NCBI GenBank assembly: GCA_009930325.1
Contig: RZYO01000011.1
Location: forward strand, 1-41,867
Origin: Spirochaetia bacterium
GTDB taxonomy: Bacteria > Spirochaetota > Spirochaetia > Sphaerochaetales > Sphaerochaetaceae
Reading direction: 5' to 3'
DNA: 41,867 bases
Shown: piece by piece, positions 33,257 through 40,739 of the stretch
Numbering within the stretch: position 1 is the stretch's first letter
Layout: every line of letters begins with the position of its first letter
Made by a program: the position numbers and the translations under genes
The notes under the pieces: model-generated
Database searches by the model: none
What the model saw: only the letters and a program-made list of their open reading frames with translations
Told to the model about the DNA's origin: nothing

Positions 33257-34447
33257 ATGATTGATAATTATTTAATTGAAATAAAAGAACTTTATGAAGA
33301 TCAGTTGCTAAATTCTGAGTTAGAATTTTGGCTTAAGTATGGTTTTGATAAAGAGAATGGTGGTATTTATACTGCTTTAGATAGAGATGGATCTATTCTT
33401 GATACTGATAAAAGTGTGTGGTTTCAAGCAAGAGCTTTATGGATTTATTCAACTGCATATGAAAAATATGGAAACAGAAAATATTTAGAGCTTGCAACTT
33501 CTTTAGTAGAATTTATTGATTCACATTGTTACGATACTGATGGAAGGATGTATTTTAGAGTTTCAAAAGAAGGAAATCCTGTAGTTAAGAGATTAAGATA
33601 TTATTTTAGTGAAGCTTTTACGATAATGGGCTATAGCGTATATGGAAGAATAACAAATAACAATAAATATATTGAAAAAGCATATGATTTATTTTTGTTT
33701 GTAGAAGATATAAAAGAGTCAAATATTCTAATCCCAAAAATGACAAGAAAAGTAAGAGACTTTGGTGCTCCAATGATTTTTTTAAATGTTTTATCTGAAT
33801 TAAGAGAATCTCTTCCTCAAAAAAAATCTGATATTAATTTATATATAGATAAACTATTACTTGAAATTGAAACATATTTTGTAAAAGATGATTTAAAAGC
33901 TGTTCTTGAGCAGTGTTTATATAATGGTGAAATAAACAGTGATCATTTTGAGGGGAGAATATTAAATCCTGGACATGCAATTGAAGGTTCTTGGTTTATA
34001 ATGAATGAAGGATTAAAACGAAATGATTCAAATCTAATCAATTTAGGTTTAAAAATGCTTGATTGGATGTTTGATAGAGGTTGGGATAATGAATACGGTG
34101 GAATAATTCAATATCGGGATTTATATGATAAAAGTTTGAGTGAATATCATCAAGATATGAAATTTTGGTGGCCACAATGCGAGTGCGCTATTGCATTGCT
34201 TTTAGCTTATTCTTTAACAAATGATGATAGCTATTTAAATAAGTTTAAAATGGTTAATAATTACATACAAAATAATTTTGTAGATTTAGAGTATGGTGAA
34301 TGGTTTGGATATTTGCATAGAGATAATACACTTGCAACACCTTTAAAAGGGAATATGTATAAAGGCCCTTTCCATATTCCTAGGATGTATTTAAAATGTA
34401 TAGAAATTATTGAATCGCTTTATGAAGATTCTAATATGATAAAATAA
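33257..34447 (+). CDS. AGE-family sugar 2-epimerase
   Basis: This 396-residue protein has the (alpha/alpha)6-barrel of the N-acylglucosamine 2-epimerase family. Members interconvert GlcNAc and ManNAc, epimerise cellobiose or mannobiose at the reducing end, or isomerise mannose. Family blocks are FWLKYGFDKENGGIYTALDR, KSVWFQARALWIYSTAYEKY, NPGHAIEGSWF (with the conserved barrel histidine) and KFWWPQCECAIALLLAY, ending GPFHIPRMY. These fit the N-acylglucosamine/mannose branch somewhat better than the cellobiose branch, but the exact reaction cannot be fixed by eye. It is last in the LacI-controlled operon, 10 bases after the regulator, and a terminator follows. Confidence 0.88.
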   Translation: MIDNYLIEIKELYEDQLLNSELEFWLKYGFDKENGGIYTALDRDGSILDTDKSVWFQARALWIYSTAYEKYGNRKYLELATSLVEFIDSHCYDTDGRMYFRVSKEGNPVVKRLRYYFSEAFTIMGYSVYGRITNNNKYIEKAYDLFLFVEDIKESNILIPKMTRKVRDFGAPMIFLNVLSELRESLPQKKSDINLYIDKLLLEIETYFVKDDLKAVLEQCLYNGEINSDHFEGRILNPGHAIEGSWFIMNEGLKRNDSNLINLGLKMLDWMFDRGWDNEYGGIIQYRDLYDKSLSEYHQDMKFWWPQCECAIALLLAYSLTNDDSYLNKFKMVNNYIQNNFVDLEYGEWFGYLHRDNTLATPLKGNMYKGPFHIPRMYLKCIEIIESLYEDSNMIK

Positions 34448-34490
34448 AGTTCCATAAATATTATTAATAACAAGTGTTATTTTATTAAAT

Positions 34491-34531
34491 AGGCTTTTTT
34501 GTATAGAAATATAGAAAGAAGCCTTTTTTAG
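34491..34531 (+). terminator. Terminator after the AGE-epimerase operon
   Basis: AGGCTTTTTT (34491-34500) pairs with AAAGAAGCCT (34515-34524) with one wobble, followed by a T-run. Confidence 0.75.
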
Positions 34532-34603
34532 GTAAACCTATTTCTTATTTTCTTTATCATTCATAATGAATCAATTAAATTAGAAAAAAATATTTTGTTT
34601 AGT

Positions 34604-34631
34604 AAAAGCAACAATAATTATAGTTGCTTTT
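34604..34631 (+). terminator. Second hairpin in the 34448-34697 gap
   Basis: AAAAGCAAC and GTTGCTTTT are perfectly complementary over a 10-base loop, 67 bases before the next gene. It may be a back-up terminator, or the 3' end of a small transcript beginning after 34531; there is no direct sign of the latter. Confidence 0.5.
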
Positions 34632-34697
34632 CATAAAGAAATTGTGTTAATACTTTATAAGCTAATAAAATATATAAAGAATTAACGGGGTTTCTTA

Positions 34698-35360
34698 ATG
34701 GGTTATATTGTATCTTTTGGTTTTGTCTTTCTTATAATTGGTATTTCAACATTATTTGAGAAATTAAATATATTAAATGTAGAAGGTACAAGAAAATTTA
34801 TCCACATAGGTGTTTGTAACTGGTGGTTTATAGCAATGTATTATTTTGATAAACCAATAGCTGCATCCATAGTTCCTGCTTGTTTTATTTTTATAAATTA
34901 CCTTTCTTATAAAAAAAATGTATTTAGTGCAATGGAAAGAGGAGAAGGAAAAGAAGATTTAGGAACTGTATATTATTCAATTTCATTATTTATATTAGCT
35001 TTATGGACTTTCTATATTCATATGCCATATATCGGGTTACTAGGAATATTAATAATGGGATATGGAGATGGTTTTGCTGCATTAGTCGGTAAAAAGTTTG
35101 GAAAACATCCTTTCCCTCTTAATAAAGAAAAAAGCAATGAAGGAAGTCTTACTGTATTAGCAGTAGCTTTTATAATTACATTTCTTGTAATAACTTATTA
35201 TTACAAGGATATTAATATGTTAAATACTTTATTAATTAGTCTTATTATCTCAATTATTTCAACAATTGTTGAAGCAATTACTCCAAATGGATTTGATAAT
35301 CTATCCCTTCCATTAACTTCTAGTGTTGTTTTTTATTTAATAATGCAAGGAATCAAATAA
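34698..35360 (+). CDS. Phytol/dolichol-kinase-like integral membrane protein (SEC59/DGK1/VTE5 family)
   Basis: This 220-residue protein has about six to seven hydrophobic segments. It carries the blocks of CTP-dependent polyprenol/diacylglycerol/phytol kinases: EGTRKFIHIGVCNWWFI near the start, the central MGYGDGFAALVGKKFGKHPF, and NEGSLTVLAVAFIIT. Relatives phosphorylate a lipid alcohol at the membrane using CTP. In bacteria the alcohol is usually unknown; a polyprenol or phytol-like alcohol is possible. It is monocistronic, starting at an ATG after ACGGGG. A tocopherol-cyclase-like gene lies upstream at 26785, without operon linkage. Confidence 0.85.
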   Translation: MGYIVSFGFVFLIIGISTLFEKLNILNVEGTRKFIHIGVCNWWFIAMYYFDKPIAASIVPACFIFINYLSYKKNVFSAMERGEGKEDLGTVYYSISLFILALWTFYIHMPYIGLLGILIMGYGDGFAALVGKKFGKHPFPLNKEKSNEGSLTVLAVAFIITFLVITYYYKDINMLNTLLISLIISIISTIVEAITPNGFDNLSLPLTSSVVFYLIMQGIK

Positions 35361-35518
35361 TCAATTATTATTGTTTTAGTTATAACTTGTTAAAAAATCA
35401 TTTATTTTATCAAAATATTAACTTAATACTTTTTAAAATTTATTAAAGTATCTTGAACTATTATAATAGTATTTTTTAATAACATTTAAAGTAAAATCTA
35501 ATATTTAAATAAAGCCTA

Positions 35519-35569
35519 TTGACAATTATCTCTAATTAGAGTAATTTATCTCTAGATAGAGATAAATTA
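35519..35569 (+). promoter_or_regulatory. Promoter with two MhqR-like operators for the MarR-pirin operon
   Basis: TTGACA (35519-35524) and TAATTT (35542-35547) have a 17-base spacer. The spacer contains the perfect palindrome CTCTAATTAGAG (35530-35541). Overlapping the -10, a second palindrome spans 35542-35569, with 13-base arms TAATTTATCTCTA and TAGAGATAAATTA around GA. Both share an ATCTC(T)A half-site, close to the ATCTCGAATTCGAGAT-type box bound by the Bacillus quinone sensor MhqR. The pair covers the whole core promoter. Confidence 0.85.
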
Positions 35570-35581
35570 AAGGACTTACAA

Positions 35582-36004
35582 ATGGTAAAACAAGAATTAA
35601 AAATATTTATAGCAATGAATAGAGCTTTAAATTTAATAAATAAAACTAATTTTAAAGTTATAAATAAATATAAATTAACTACCCCTCAGTTTGCTGTGCT
35701 TGAAGCACTTTATCATAAAGGGGATTTATCAGTTGGAGAAGTTCAAGAAAAAATATTAAGTACGAGTGGTACGATAGCTGTAATAATAAGAAATCTTGAA
35801 AAGGATAATTTTATTACAAGATATCAAGATAAAAATGATAAGAGAAAATATATTCTTAGTATAAGTGAAAAAGGACAATTGTTAATGGATAAAGTCTATC
35901 CAGAAATAGAGAAAAATATTTTATCTCAAATATCAGTTTTAGATGAAAGTGAACAAGATATTTTATTAAAATATTTGAAGAAATTATCAGGTTATAAATT
36001 ATGA
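35582..36004 (+). CDS. MarR-family regulator, MhqR-like
   Basis: This is a 140-residue MarR-type winged-helix repressor. Recognition region and wing: LTTPQFAVLEALYHKGDLSV, EKILSTSGTIAVIIRNLEKD and RYQDKNDKRKYILSISEKG. It has no cysteine, so a thiol-redox switch like that of some quinone sensors is unlikely; direct ligand binding, as proposed for MhqR, fits better. Its TGA overlaps the pirin ATG (ATGA at 36001-36004). Two palindromes at the promoter imply autorepression. Together with pirin and nitroreductase partners this resembles the MhqR regulon for quinone or electrophile stress (inference from family and site). Confidence 0.9.
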   Translation: MVKQELKIFIAMNRALNLINKTNFKVINKYKLTTPQFAVLEALYHKGDLSVGEVQEKILSTSGTIAVIIRNLEKDNFITRYQDKNDKRKYILSISEKGQLLMDKVYPEIEKNILSQISVLDESEQDILLKYLKKLSGYKL

Positions 36005-36825
36005 AAAGAAATATAGAAAAGAAAGTAAAAGGCTATAATACAGTCGATGGCGATAATGTTCATTTAGTTAGAGTCTTAGGAAAAAGAAATTATAATGATT
36101 TTGACCCAATATTAATGCTAGATTCTTTTGATTCTACTAATTATGAAGATTATAAAAATGGATTCCCTTTTCATCCTCATAGAGGAATTGAAACAATCAG
36201 TTACTTATCAAAAGGTAAAATGATTCATAGAGATACTTTAAATAATGAAGAAATTATTAAAGATGGAGAAGTTCAATGGATGAGTACAGCATCTGGAATC
36301 ATGCATGAAGAACAACTTCCTAAATCAGAGAGATTATTAGGTGTTCAATTATGGTTGAATATGCCTAAAAACAACAAAATGGATCCACCAAGTTATTTAA
36401 ACATTAGAGATAATGATATTAAGAAAATAGAAATAGATGGTGGCGTTTTAAAACTAATAAGTGGAAATTACAAAGAGTATAGTGCTTATCAACCAAAATA
36501 TTTGCCCTTAGACTTTTATGTAATTAATTTAGATAGAAATAAAACATTAAAACTAGAAACAGAAAATAACCAAACTGTAATTCTTTTTTCTCTTCTAGGA
36601 AAAGTAAAAATATCGAATGAAGAAATTGATGAAAAGACTGTAGTTAAATTAACCAACGGAGATTATTTAGAAATTGAATCTCTTGAAGATAATATTGAAT
36701 TGCTAGTTTTAAAAACACATAGATTAGATGAACAAATAGCTTGGGCAGGCCCTATAGTTATGAATAGTGAAAAACAAATAAAAGAAGCTTTTAAAGAATT
36801 AGAAGAAGGGACTTTTATTAAATAA
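36001..36825 (+). CDS. Pirin-family protein (bicupin)
   Basis: This 274-residue protein has two cupin domains. The metal-binding set in the N-terminal cupin is H58 and H60 (FPFHPHRGIETI), H102 and E104 (GIMHEEQ), matching the iron site of pirins. Some bacterial pirins have quercetin 2,3-dioxygenase activity or respond to redox state. LLGVQLWLNMP and QIAWAGPIVMN are usual family segments. It overlaps the MarR gene by four bases and is followed 23 bases later by a nitroreductase, so it is probably part of an electrophile or quinone defence operon. Confidence 0.92.
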   Translation: MKRNIEKKVKGYNTVDGDNVHLVRVLGKRNYNDFDPILMLDSFDSTNYEDYKNGFPFHPHRGIETISYLSKGKMIHRDTLNNEEIIKDGEVQWMSTASGIMHEEQLPKSERLLGVQLWLNMPKNNKMDPPSYLNIRDNDIKKIEIDGGVLKLISGNYKEYSAYQPKYLPLDFYVINLDRNKTLKLETENNQTVILFSLLGKVKISNEEIDEKTVVKLTNGDYLEIESLEDNIELLVLKTHRLDEQIAWAGPIVMNSEKQIKEAFKELEEGTFIK

Positions 36826-36848
36826 AAAAATTAAGGAGAAAAGAAAAT

Positions 36849-37418
36849 ATGAAAATTATTGATTCATTAAAACAAAGAAGATCAAATTACGATATAAATA
36901 AGAATTTACCTATAGAAGAAAAGGTAGTATTTGATTTTATTAAAGAAGCTACAGAATTAGTTCCTGATGCTTTTAATATGAAAAGCTCAAGAGTAGTTGT
37001 TGTAACAAAAGAAAACCAAGATTTACTATGGGATAAAATATATGAAGTATTTAATGGACAAGTCCCAAGAGAAAAAATTGACGGATTCAAAAATGGTTAT
37101 GGAACAATTCTCTATTTTGTCGATAATAATGTTGTAAAAGGCCTTCAAGAACAATTTCCACCTTATGCTCCAAAATTTATAGAATGGTCTAAACAGTCTG
37201 CTGGAATGTTAGAGTTATCAATTTGGAGCGGGCTAAAAGAATTAGGAATTGGGGCATCTCTTCAACACTATAATCCAGTAATTGATGATGCTGTTAAAGA
37301 CTTATTCAGTATCCCAGAAAGTTATGAGTTAAATGCTCAAATGCCTTTTGGAGGAATAAATTCTGAACCAAGCGCTAAAGAGAAAGAAGATATTTCATTG
37401 AGAGTAACTATTCTCTAA
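36849..37418 (+). CDS. MhqN-like nitroreductase-family protein
   Basis: This 189-residue FMN-type oxidoreductase has SLKQRRSNYDINKNLP (FMN-phosphate arginines), ELVPDAFNMKSSRVVVVT and a late GLKELGIGASLQHYN, similar to the short fungal HBN1/YodC/MhqN branch of nitroreductases. Such proteins reduce quinones or nitroaromatics with NAD(P)H. It is third in the MarR-pirin operon, starting after AAGGAGA, and a terminator hairpin follows at 37451. It is paralogous to, but clearly different from, the nitroreductase at 25599. Confidence 0.88.
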   Translation: MKIIDSLKQRRSNYDINKNLPIEEKVVFDFIKEATELVPDAFNMKSSRVVVVTKENQDLLWDKIYEVFNGQVPREKIDGFKNGYGTILYFVDNNVVKGLQEQFPPYAPKFIEWSKQSAGMLELSIWSGLKELGIGASLQHYNPVIDDAVKDLFSIPESYELNAQMPFGGINSEPSAKEKEDISLRVTIL

Positions 37419-37450
37419 TAATTAAATATAATATTTATAATAATCCTATT

Positions 37451-37495
37451 TATCATATTGTTTGAAAATCAATATGGTAGATGGGATATTTTTTT
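37451..37495 (+). terminator. Terminator after the MarR-pirin-nitroreductase operon
   Basis: TATCATATTG (37451-37460) pairs with CAATATGGTA (37470-37479, one wobble), followed by GATGGGATA and a T-run. Confidence 0.65.
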
Positions 37496-37655
37496 ATGTT
37501 AGATTATGTATAAAGAGCACTAATTAAAAATATAAAAATATTAAACATTTATTATTTTTATATTTATGGGAAGTTAAACTCTTAGAAAGTCTATAATGTT
37601 TTTTGTTATAATATTATAATTGATTTGTTTAAAATATAAATTGAGGCATAATAAA

Positions 37656-38345
37656 ATGGAAAAAAATTTAAATATTGAAGAAACATTTTTATTTAATTCA
37701 AAAAATGTTTATATTACTTTTAAAAAGCTAAATGATTATTTAGCATTAATTGTATCTATTTTCCCAATCTTATATGGAATAAGTGAATATAAATTTACAG
37801 ATATGAGTGTTTATATAATTTGTGCTCTTATAATCTATTCTCCTAATTATTTAAAAAGAAAATTTAAAATTGTTATTTTAGAGGAATGCAAATTAATTAC
37901 AACAATTCATATTGGATTACATACTATTCTTGGAAAGGCCTTTCATTTTTATGAGATATATCCACTATTTGATAGTATTTTGCATGTATTAGGCGGGATG
38001 TGGTTGTTTTTATTACTATTTTCAATAATTTATTCTATTGAATTACATTTTACAAAATTAGATAAAAATAAAATTGATTTAAAAGCTACTATAATCACTT
38101 TCTTTACAGTAAATACCTTAGGCGTAATGTGGGAAATATTTGAATTTGTTGCAGATTTAATTTTTGCAGGAACTCCTGGATATAATTTAGCACAAGAGGG
38201 TAGCCTTTTTGATACAATGACTGATCTTATTGAAAATAATGTTGGAGCCTTTTTAGCTTGTTTTATTTTTTGGAAAATTGTTAGTATTCAAAAAAGAAAA
38301 GGGCGTGATATTTCTCAATTATTTAGAGATGTTCTACCATTTTAA
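37656..38345 (+). CDS. DUF2238/YjdF-like integral membrane protein
   Basis: This is a 229-residue protein with about five to six hydrophobic segments. The second half matches the YjdF/DUF2238 pattern: YPLFDSILHVLGGMWLFLLL (D-x-x-L-H), NTLGVMWEIFEFVADLIF, SLFDTMTDLIENNVGAFLA. Function is unknown for the family. The ATG at 37656 is chosen with GAGG upstream; an in-frame TTG at 37620 would add a weakly basic extension. It is monocistronic. Confidence 0.75.
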   Translation: MEKNLNIEETFLFNSKNVYITFKKLNDYLALIVSIFPILYGISEYKFTDMSVYIICALIIYSPNYLKRKFKIVILEECKLITTIHIGLHTILGKAFHFYEIYPLFDSILHVLGGMWLFLLLFSIIYSIELHFTKLDKNKIDLKATIITFFTVNTLGVMWEIFEFVADLIFAGTPGYNLAQEGSLFDTMTDLIENNVGAFLACFIFWKIVSIQKRKGRDISQLFRDVLPF

Positions 38346-38432
38346 ATAACTGTAAAAAATAATAAACAGTAATATTATGTTAAGTTAAGATTGATATTTT
38401 TATAAATATTAGTCTTTTTTTATAGGTTTTTA

Positions 38433-38462
38433 TTGACAATAGTGTGTATCATACACTATTGT
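38433..38462 (+). promoter_or_regulatory. Promoter with palindromic operator for the PadR-HAAS pair
   Basis: TTGACA (38433-38438) and TATTGT (38457-38462) lie 18 bases apart. Between and over them is an inverted repeat with arms CAATAGTGT (38437-38445) and ACACTATTG (38453-38461); an overlapping smaller palindrome, GTGTATCATACAC, lies at its centre. PadR-family repressors usually bind such TGTAT/ATACA-type sites at their own promoter. Confidence 0.8.
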
Positions 38463-38479
38463 GTGATTAGGAGTTGGAT

Positions 38480-38809
38480 ATGAGTGAAATTGATACCATT
38501 TTAGAAAATCTATTTGGAGAATTAAAAAGAGGTACACTTGTAATAAGTGTATTGCTAAATACAAAAAAACCAATATATGGATATTCTTTGGTTCAAAATT
38601 TACAAGATAATGGAATAAAAATTGATAAGAATACTTTATATCCATTATTGAGAAGGCTTGAGAAGCAAGAACTTTTAATTAGCTCTTGGGATACTAGTGA
38701 AAATAGGGCTAGAAAATATTATGAAATTAGTGATTTAGGAAAAACCGTATTAGCCAAATTAATTGAAGAGTGGAAAGACCTAAATAGTAATATAAACAAA
38801 ATGTTATAA
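38480..38809 (+). CDS. PadR-family transcriptional regulator
   Basis: This is a 109-residue small winged-helix repressor. PadR hallmarks: LKRGTLVISVLLNTKKPIYG, then YSLVQNLQDNGIKIDKNTLY, PLLRRLEKQELLISSW and RKYYEISDLGKTVL. The ATG at 38480 is preferred because AGGAG (38469-38473) lies six bases before it; an in-frame TTG at 38474 would overlap that site. It is followed 18 bases later by a HAAS-domain membrane protein, the standard partner of this PadR class. The palindrome at 38437-38461 suggests autorepression. Confidence 0.92.
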   Translation: MSEIDTILENLFGELKRGTLVISVLLNTKKPIYGYSLVQNLQDNGIKIDKNTLYPLLRRLEKQELLISSWDTSENRARKYYEISDLGKTVLAKLIEEWKDLNSNINKML

Positions 38810-38827
38810 ATAAGGAGGACTTATTTT

Positions 38828-39778
38828 ATGGATTTAATTGATAAATATATTTACGCAATAGGTAAAAAACTCCCTTATGATTCTAGGGAAGAAATTAAAT
38901 TAGAATTAAAATCATTGATATTGGATGAAATCGAATCATCATATGGATCTACTCCAACTAAACAAGAATTAGAAAAAACAATTTATGAATTTGGATCTCC
39001 TAGTGAAGTTGCTGCACGATATAAAAAAGATGATGTAGTTATTTCAAAAGATTATACAAGCATGTATTTTATGCTTATTAAAATATTAATTGCAGCAATG
39101 AGTTTAGCTTTTTCAGTAATTTTTATCATTGATTTAATTAGTAATTTTGATTCCTTTAATGTTGCTAATAATATCTTAAAGTTATTTGCTAATATTTTCT
39201 CTTCAAGTTTGGGTGCTATCGGGGGATTAACTTGTGTTATGATTTTATTAACAAGATATTCCAATGAGAAATTTATTAACTTTGAAGAAAATTGGTCAAT
39301 AAAAGAGTTAGATGCAATTAAAATAAAACCAGAAAAAGAATCAAAGATAGGTATAGCTTTTGAATTATTTTTCTCAGTATTATTCTTATCTTTAATTAAT
39401 TTTGCTCCTGCTTTAATATCTCTAGCAGAAAGATCGTTTGAAAGAAGTACAATAATGTTGGGTCATCATATTAATATTGTTGTATTTAAAGAATTGTTAT
39501 TGTTTATTAGTATTGTTTGGTTGTTAGAGATTGTATCTTTAATAATAAAACTAATAACTGATGAATCAAAATTCTTAAGCTTATATGATATTATTGTTGA
39601 GTTTATGAATATAGGGTTATTGCTTTATATTATTCAATATAAAGATTTGTATTTAGATTATAAGTCTCTTTTAGGATTCAGAGGAATATTTGTATTTATT
39701 GCAATTATTTCAATAATTGATTTGATTTCAAATATATTTAAATTTATAAAATATTATATTCTTGAGAATAAGATATAA
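38828..39778 (+). CDS. HAAS-domain membrane protein
   Basis: This 316-residue protein opens with a HAAS-type helical domain (about residues 1-65: LIDKYIYAIGKKLPYDSREE, then a helix and TIYEFGSPSEVAARYKKDD), which in other bacteria accompanies a membrane module and a PadR regulator. About six hydrophobic segments follow (near 78-103, 120-145, 180-205, 218-242, 255-275 and 285-308). Its role is poorly known; envelope or signalling stress functions are suggested for relatives. It has a strong AAGGAGG site and is co-transcribed with padR. Confidence 0.8.
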   Translation: MDLIDKYIYAIGKKLPYDSREEIKLELKSLILDEIESSYGSTPTKQELEKTIYEFGSPSEVAARYKKDDVVISKDYTSMYFMLIKILIAAMSLAFSVIFIIDLISNFDSFNVANNILKLFANIFSSSLGAIGGLTCVMILLTRYSNEKFINFEENWSIKELDAIKIKPEKESKIGIAFELFFSVLFLSLINFAPALISLAERSFERSTIMLGHHINIVVFKELLLFISIVWLLEIVSLIIKLITDESKFLSLYDIIVEFMNIGLLLYIIQYKDLYLDYKSLLGFRGIFVFIAIISIIDLISNIFKFIKYYILENKI

Positions 39779-39856
39779 AATAGTGAATAAATTTATCAGA
39801 AAATAAGAAATATTAAATAATAATTAAAAATTGATAGTTTTTTTGTTAAAAACTAT

Positions 39857-39885
39857 TTGACGTAAAGTATTTTTTTTGATAGGTT
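39857..39885 (+). promoter_or_regulatory. Candidate promoter of tRNA-Leu
   Basis: TTGACG (39857-39862) and TAGGTT (39880-39885), 17 bases apart, end 9 bases before the tRNA. Just upstream, ATAGTTTTT (39834-39842) and AAAAACTAT (39848-39856) form a 9-base stem that may terminate the preceding operon. Confidence 0.5.
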
Positions 39886-39894
39886 TAATTCAAC

Positions 39895-39978
39895 GCCGAA
39901 GTGGTGGAATTGGTAGACACAAGGGACTTAAAATCCCTTGCTCTTTAGGGCGTGGGGGTTCAAGTCCCCCCTTCGGCA
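39895..39978 (+). tRNA. tRNA-Leu (anticodon TAA)
   Basis: Acceptor arms GCCGAAG (39895-39901) and CTTCGGC (39971-39977) pair perfectly, with discriminator A at 39978. The anticodon stem AGGGA/TCCCT encloses loop CTTAAAA, giving anticodon TAA (reads UUA/UUG). A long variable arm (GCTCTTTAGGGCG region) marks a class II tRNA. The T arm is GGGGG-TTCAAGT-CCCCC. The 3' CCA is not encoded. Confidence 0.97.
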
Positions 39979-40021
39979 ATTTCAATTATAGGTTATTTGA
40001 TACCATAAATCAAAAAGCAAG

Positions 40022-40066
40022 CTAGTTTAATTCTTAATGAATAAGAAGTTAAAACTAGTTTTTTTA
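40022..40066 (+). terminator. Terminator downstream of tRNA-Leu
   Basis: CTAGTTTAATTCTTA (40022-40036) pairs with TAAGAAGTTAAAACTAG (two extra bases in the second arm, bulged), and a T-run follows. It lies 43 bases past the tRNA. Confidence 0.75.
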
Positions 40067-40135
40067 TTTTTTTGACTTATACTTATTTTTCATGTTATTA
40101 TTTTACTAATAGTTAGCTTTTTAACGAGGTAAAAA

Positions 40136-40402
40136 ATGAGCAATAAAAAATGGTCAAAAGAGCAAAATGATAGAACAAGAGATATTCTAGATAGATTAGA
40201 TGTTGTTGCTTTCAGTTTTGATGCATCAGGAATTAATAAAGGATGTAATGTTATAAATCATGAGGGAAAATATGGGTATGTAAAGCTAATGGATGCTTTA
40301 AATTATTTATATCCGATATATGATTATGAGAGTGACCAATTGATTAAAGATTATGATTCTATTGATGATTTAATCAAAGATGGATGGAAAGTTAGTACCT
40401 AA
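40136..40402 (+). CDS. Small hypothetical protein
   Basis: This 88-residue, mildly acidic protein has no signal peptide or membrane segment: SNKKWSKEQNDRTRDILDRL at the start, then a glycine-containing centre (DASGINKGCNVINHEGKYGY) and an acidic tyrosine-rich end. I do not recognise the family. GAGG six to seven bases before the ATG and a terminator at 40507-40554 support a real gene. It is the first gene after tRNA-Leu. Confidence 0.65.
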   Translation: MSNKKWSKEQNDRTRDILDRLDVVAFSFDASGINKGCNVINHEGKYGYVKLMDALNYLYPIYDYESDQLIKDYDSIDDLIKDGWKVST

Positions 40403-40506
40403 GAAATCTAAGAAAAAGCAAATAGTTTGTTGATATTTACTATATATTTGTATGAGTTCAAGTCTTAGACTTGGCATAATTCGAGTTTTCAAAATACGAG
40501 TTTAAA

Positions 40507-40554
40507 AAGATATTAATTCTTTATTTACAAAGAGTTAGTATCTTAATTTTTTTT
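40507..40554 (+). terminator. Terminator after the 88-residue protein gene
   Basis: AAGATATTAATTCTTT (40507-40522) pairs with AAAGAGTTAGTATCTT (40529-40544) through several G-U pairs and is followed by a T-run. Confidence 0.7.
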
Positions 40555-40626
40555 AAAATTAATAATCAGAAAATCGTCAAATATGTAATCGTTTAATTAT
40601 TCATAAAGGTTCACCCACTTTTATTG

Positions 40627-40657
40627 ATAACGTGTATAGTATAGGTATAACGTGTAT
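40627..40657. repeat. Two exact 11-base direct repeats, 20 bases apart
   Basis: ATAACGTGTAT occurs at 40627-40637 and 40647-40657, a period of 20 bases (about two helical turns). Such spacing suits a dimeric DNA-binding protein on one face of the helix, but no gene start is adjacent on the plus strand; the minus-strand gene to the right ends at 40740. Confidence 0.6.
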
Positions 40658-40739
40658 TATTTGTTTTTGATAGCTTTTTATTTGTTTTTAAATTTTAATA
40701 AATCTAAAAGCACATTCAAGTTCATTTTTTCTAGTAATT

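Larger units (their letters stand above)
40403..40739. other. 337-base non-coding stretch with hairpins and direct repeats
   Basis: The stretch holds a small perfect hairpin, CAAGTC-TTA-GACTTG (40459-40473), a terminator (40507-40554), a LacI-operator-like core TAATCGTTTAAT (40586-40597) and a pair of direct repeats (40627-40657). No convincing frame is present on either strand. Confidence 0.5.

Noticed and set aside
40451-40480. GTTCAAGTC next to a small hairpin, resembling a tRNA T-loop or an attachment-site copy of tRNA-Leu
   Set aside because: Only nine bases match the tRNA, the flanks do not form a T stem, and there is no acceptor sequence; chance is more likely.
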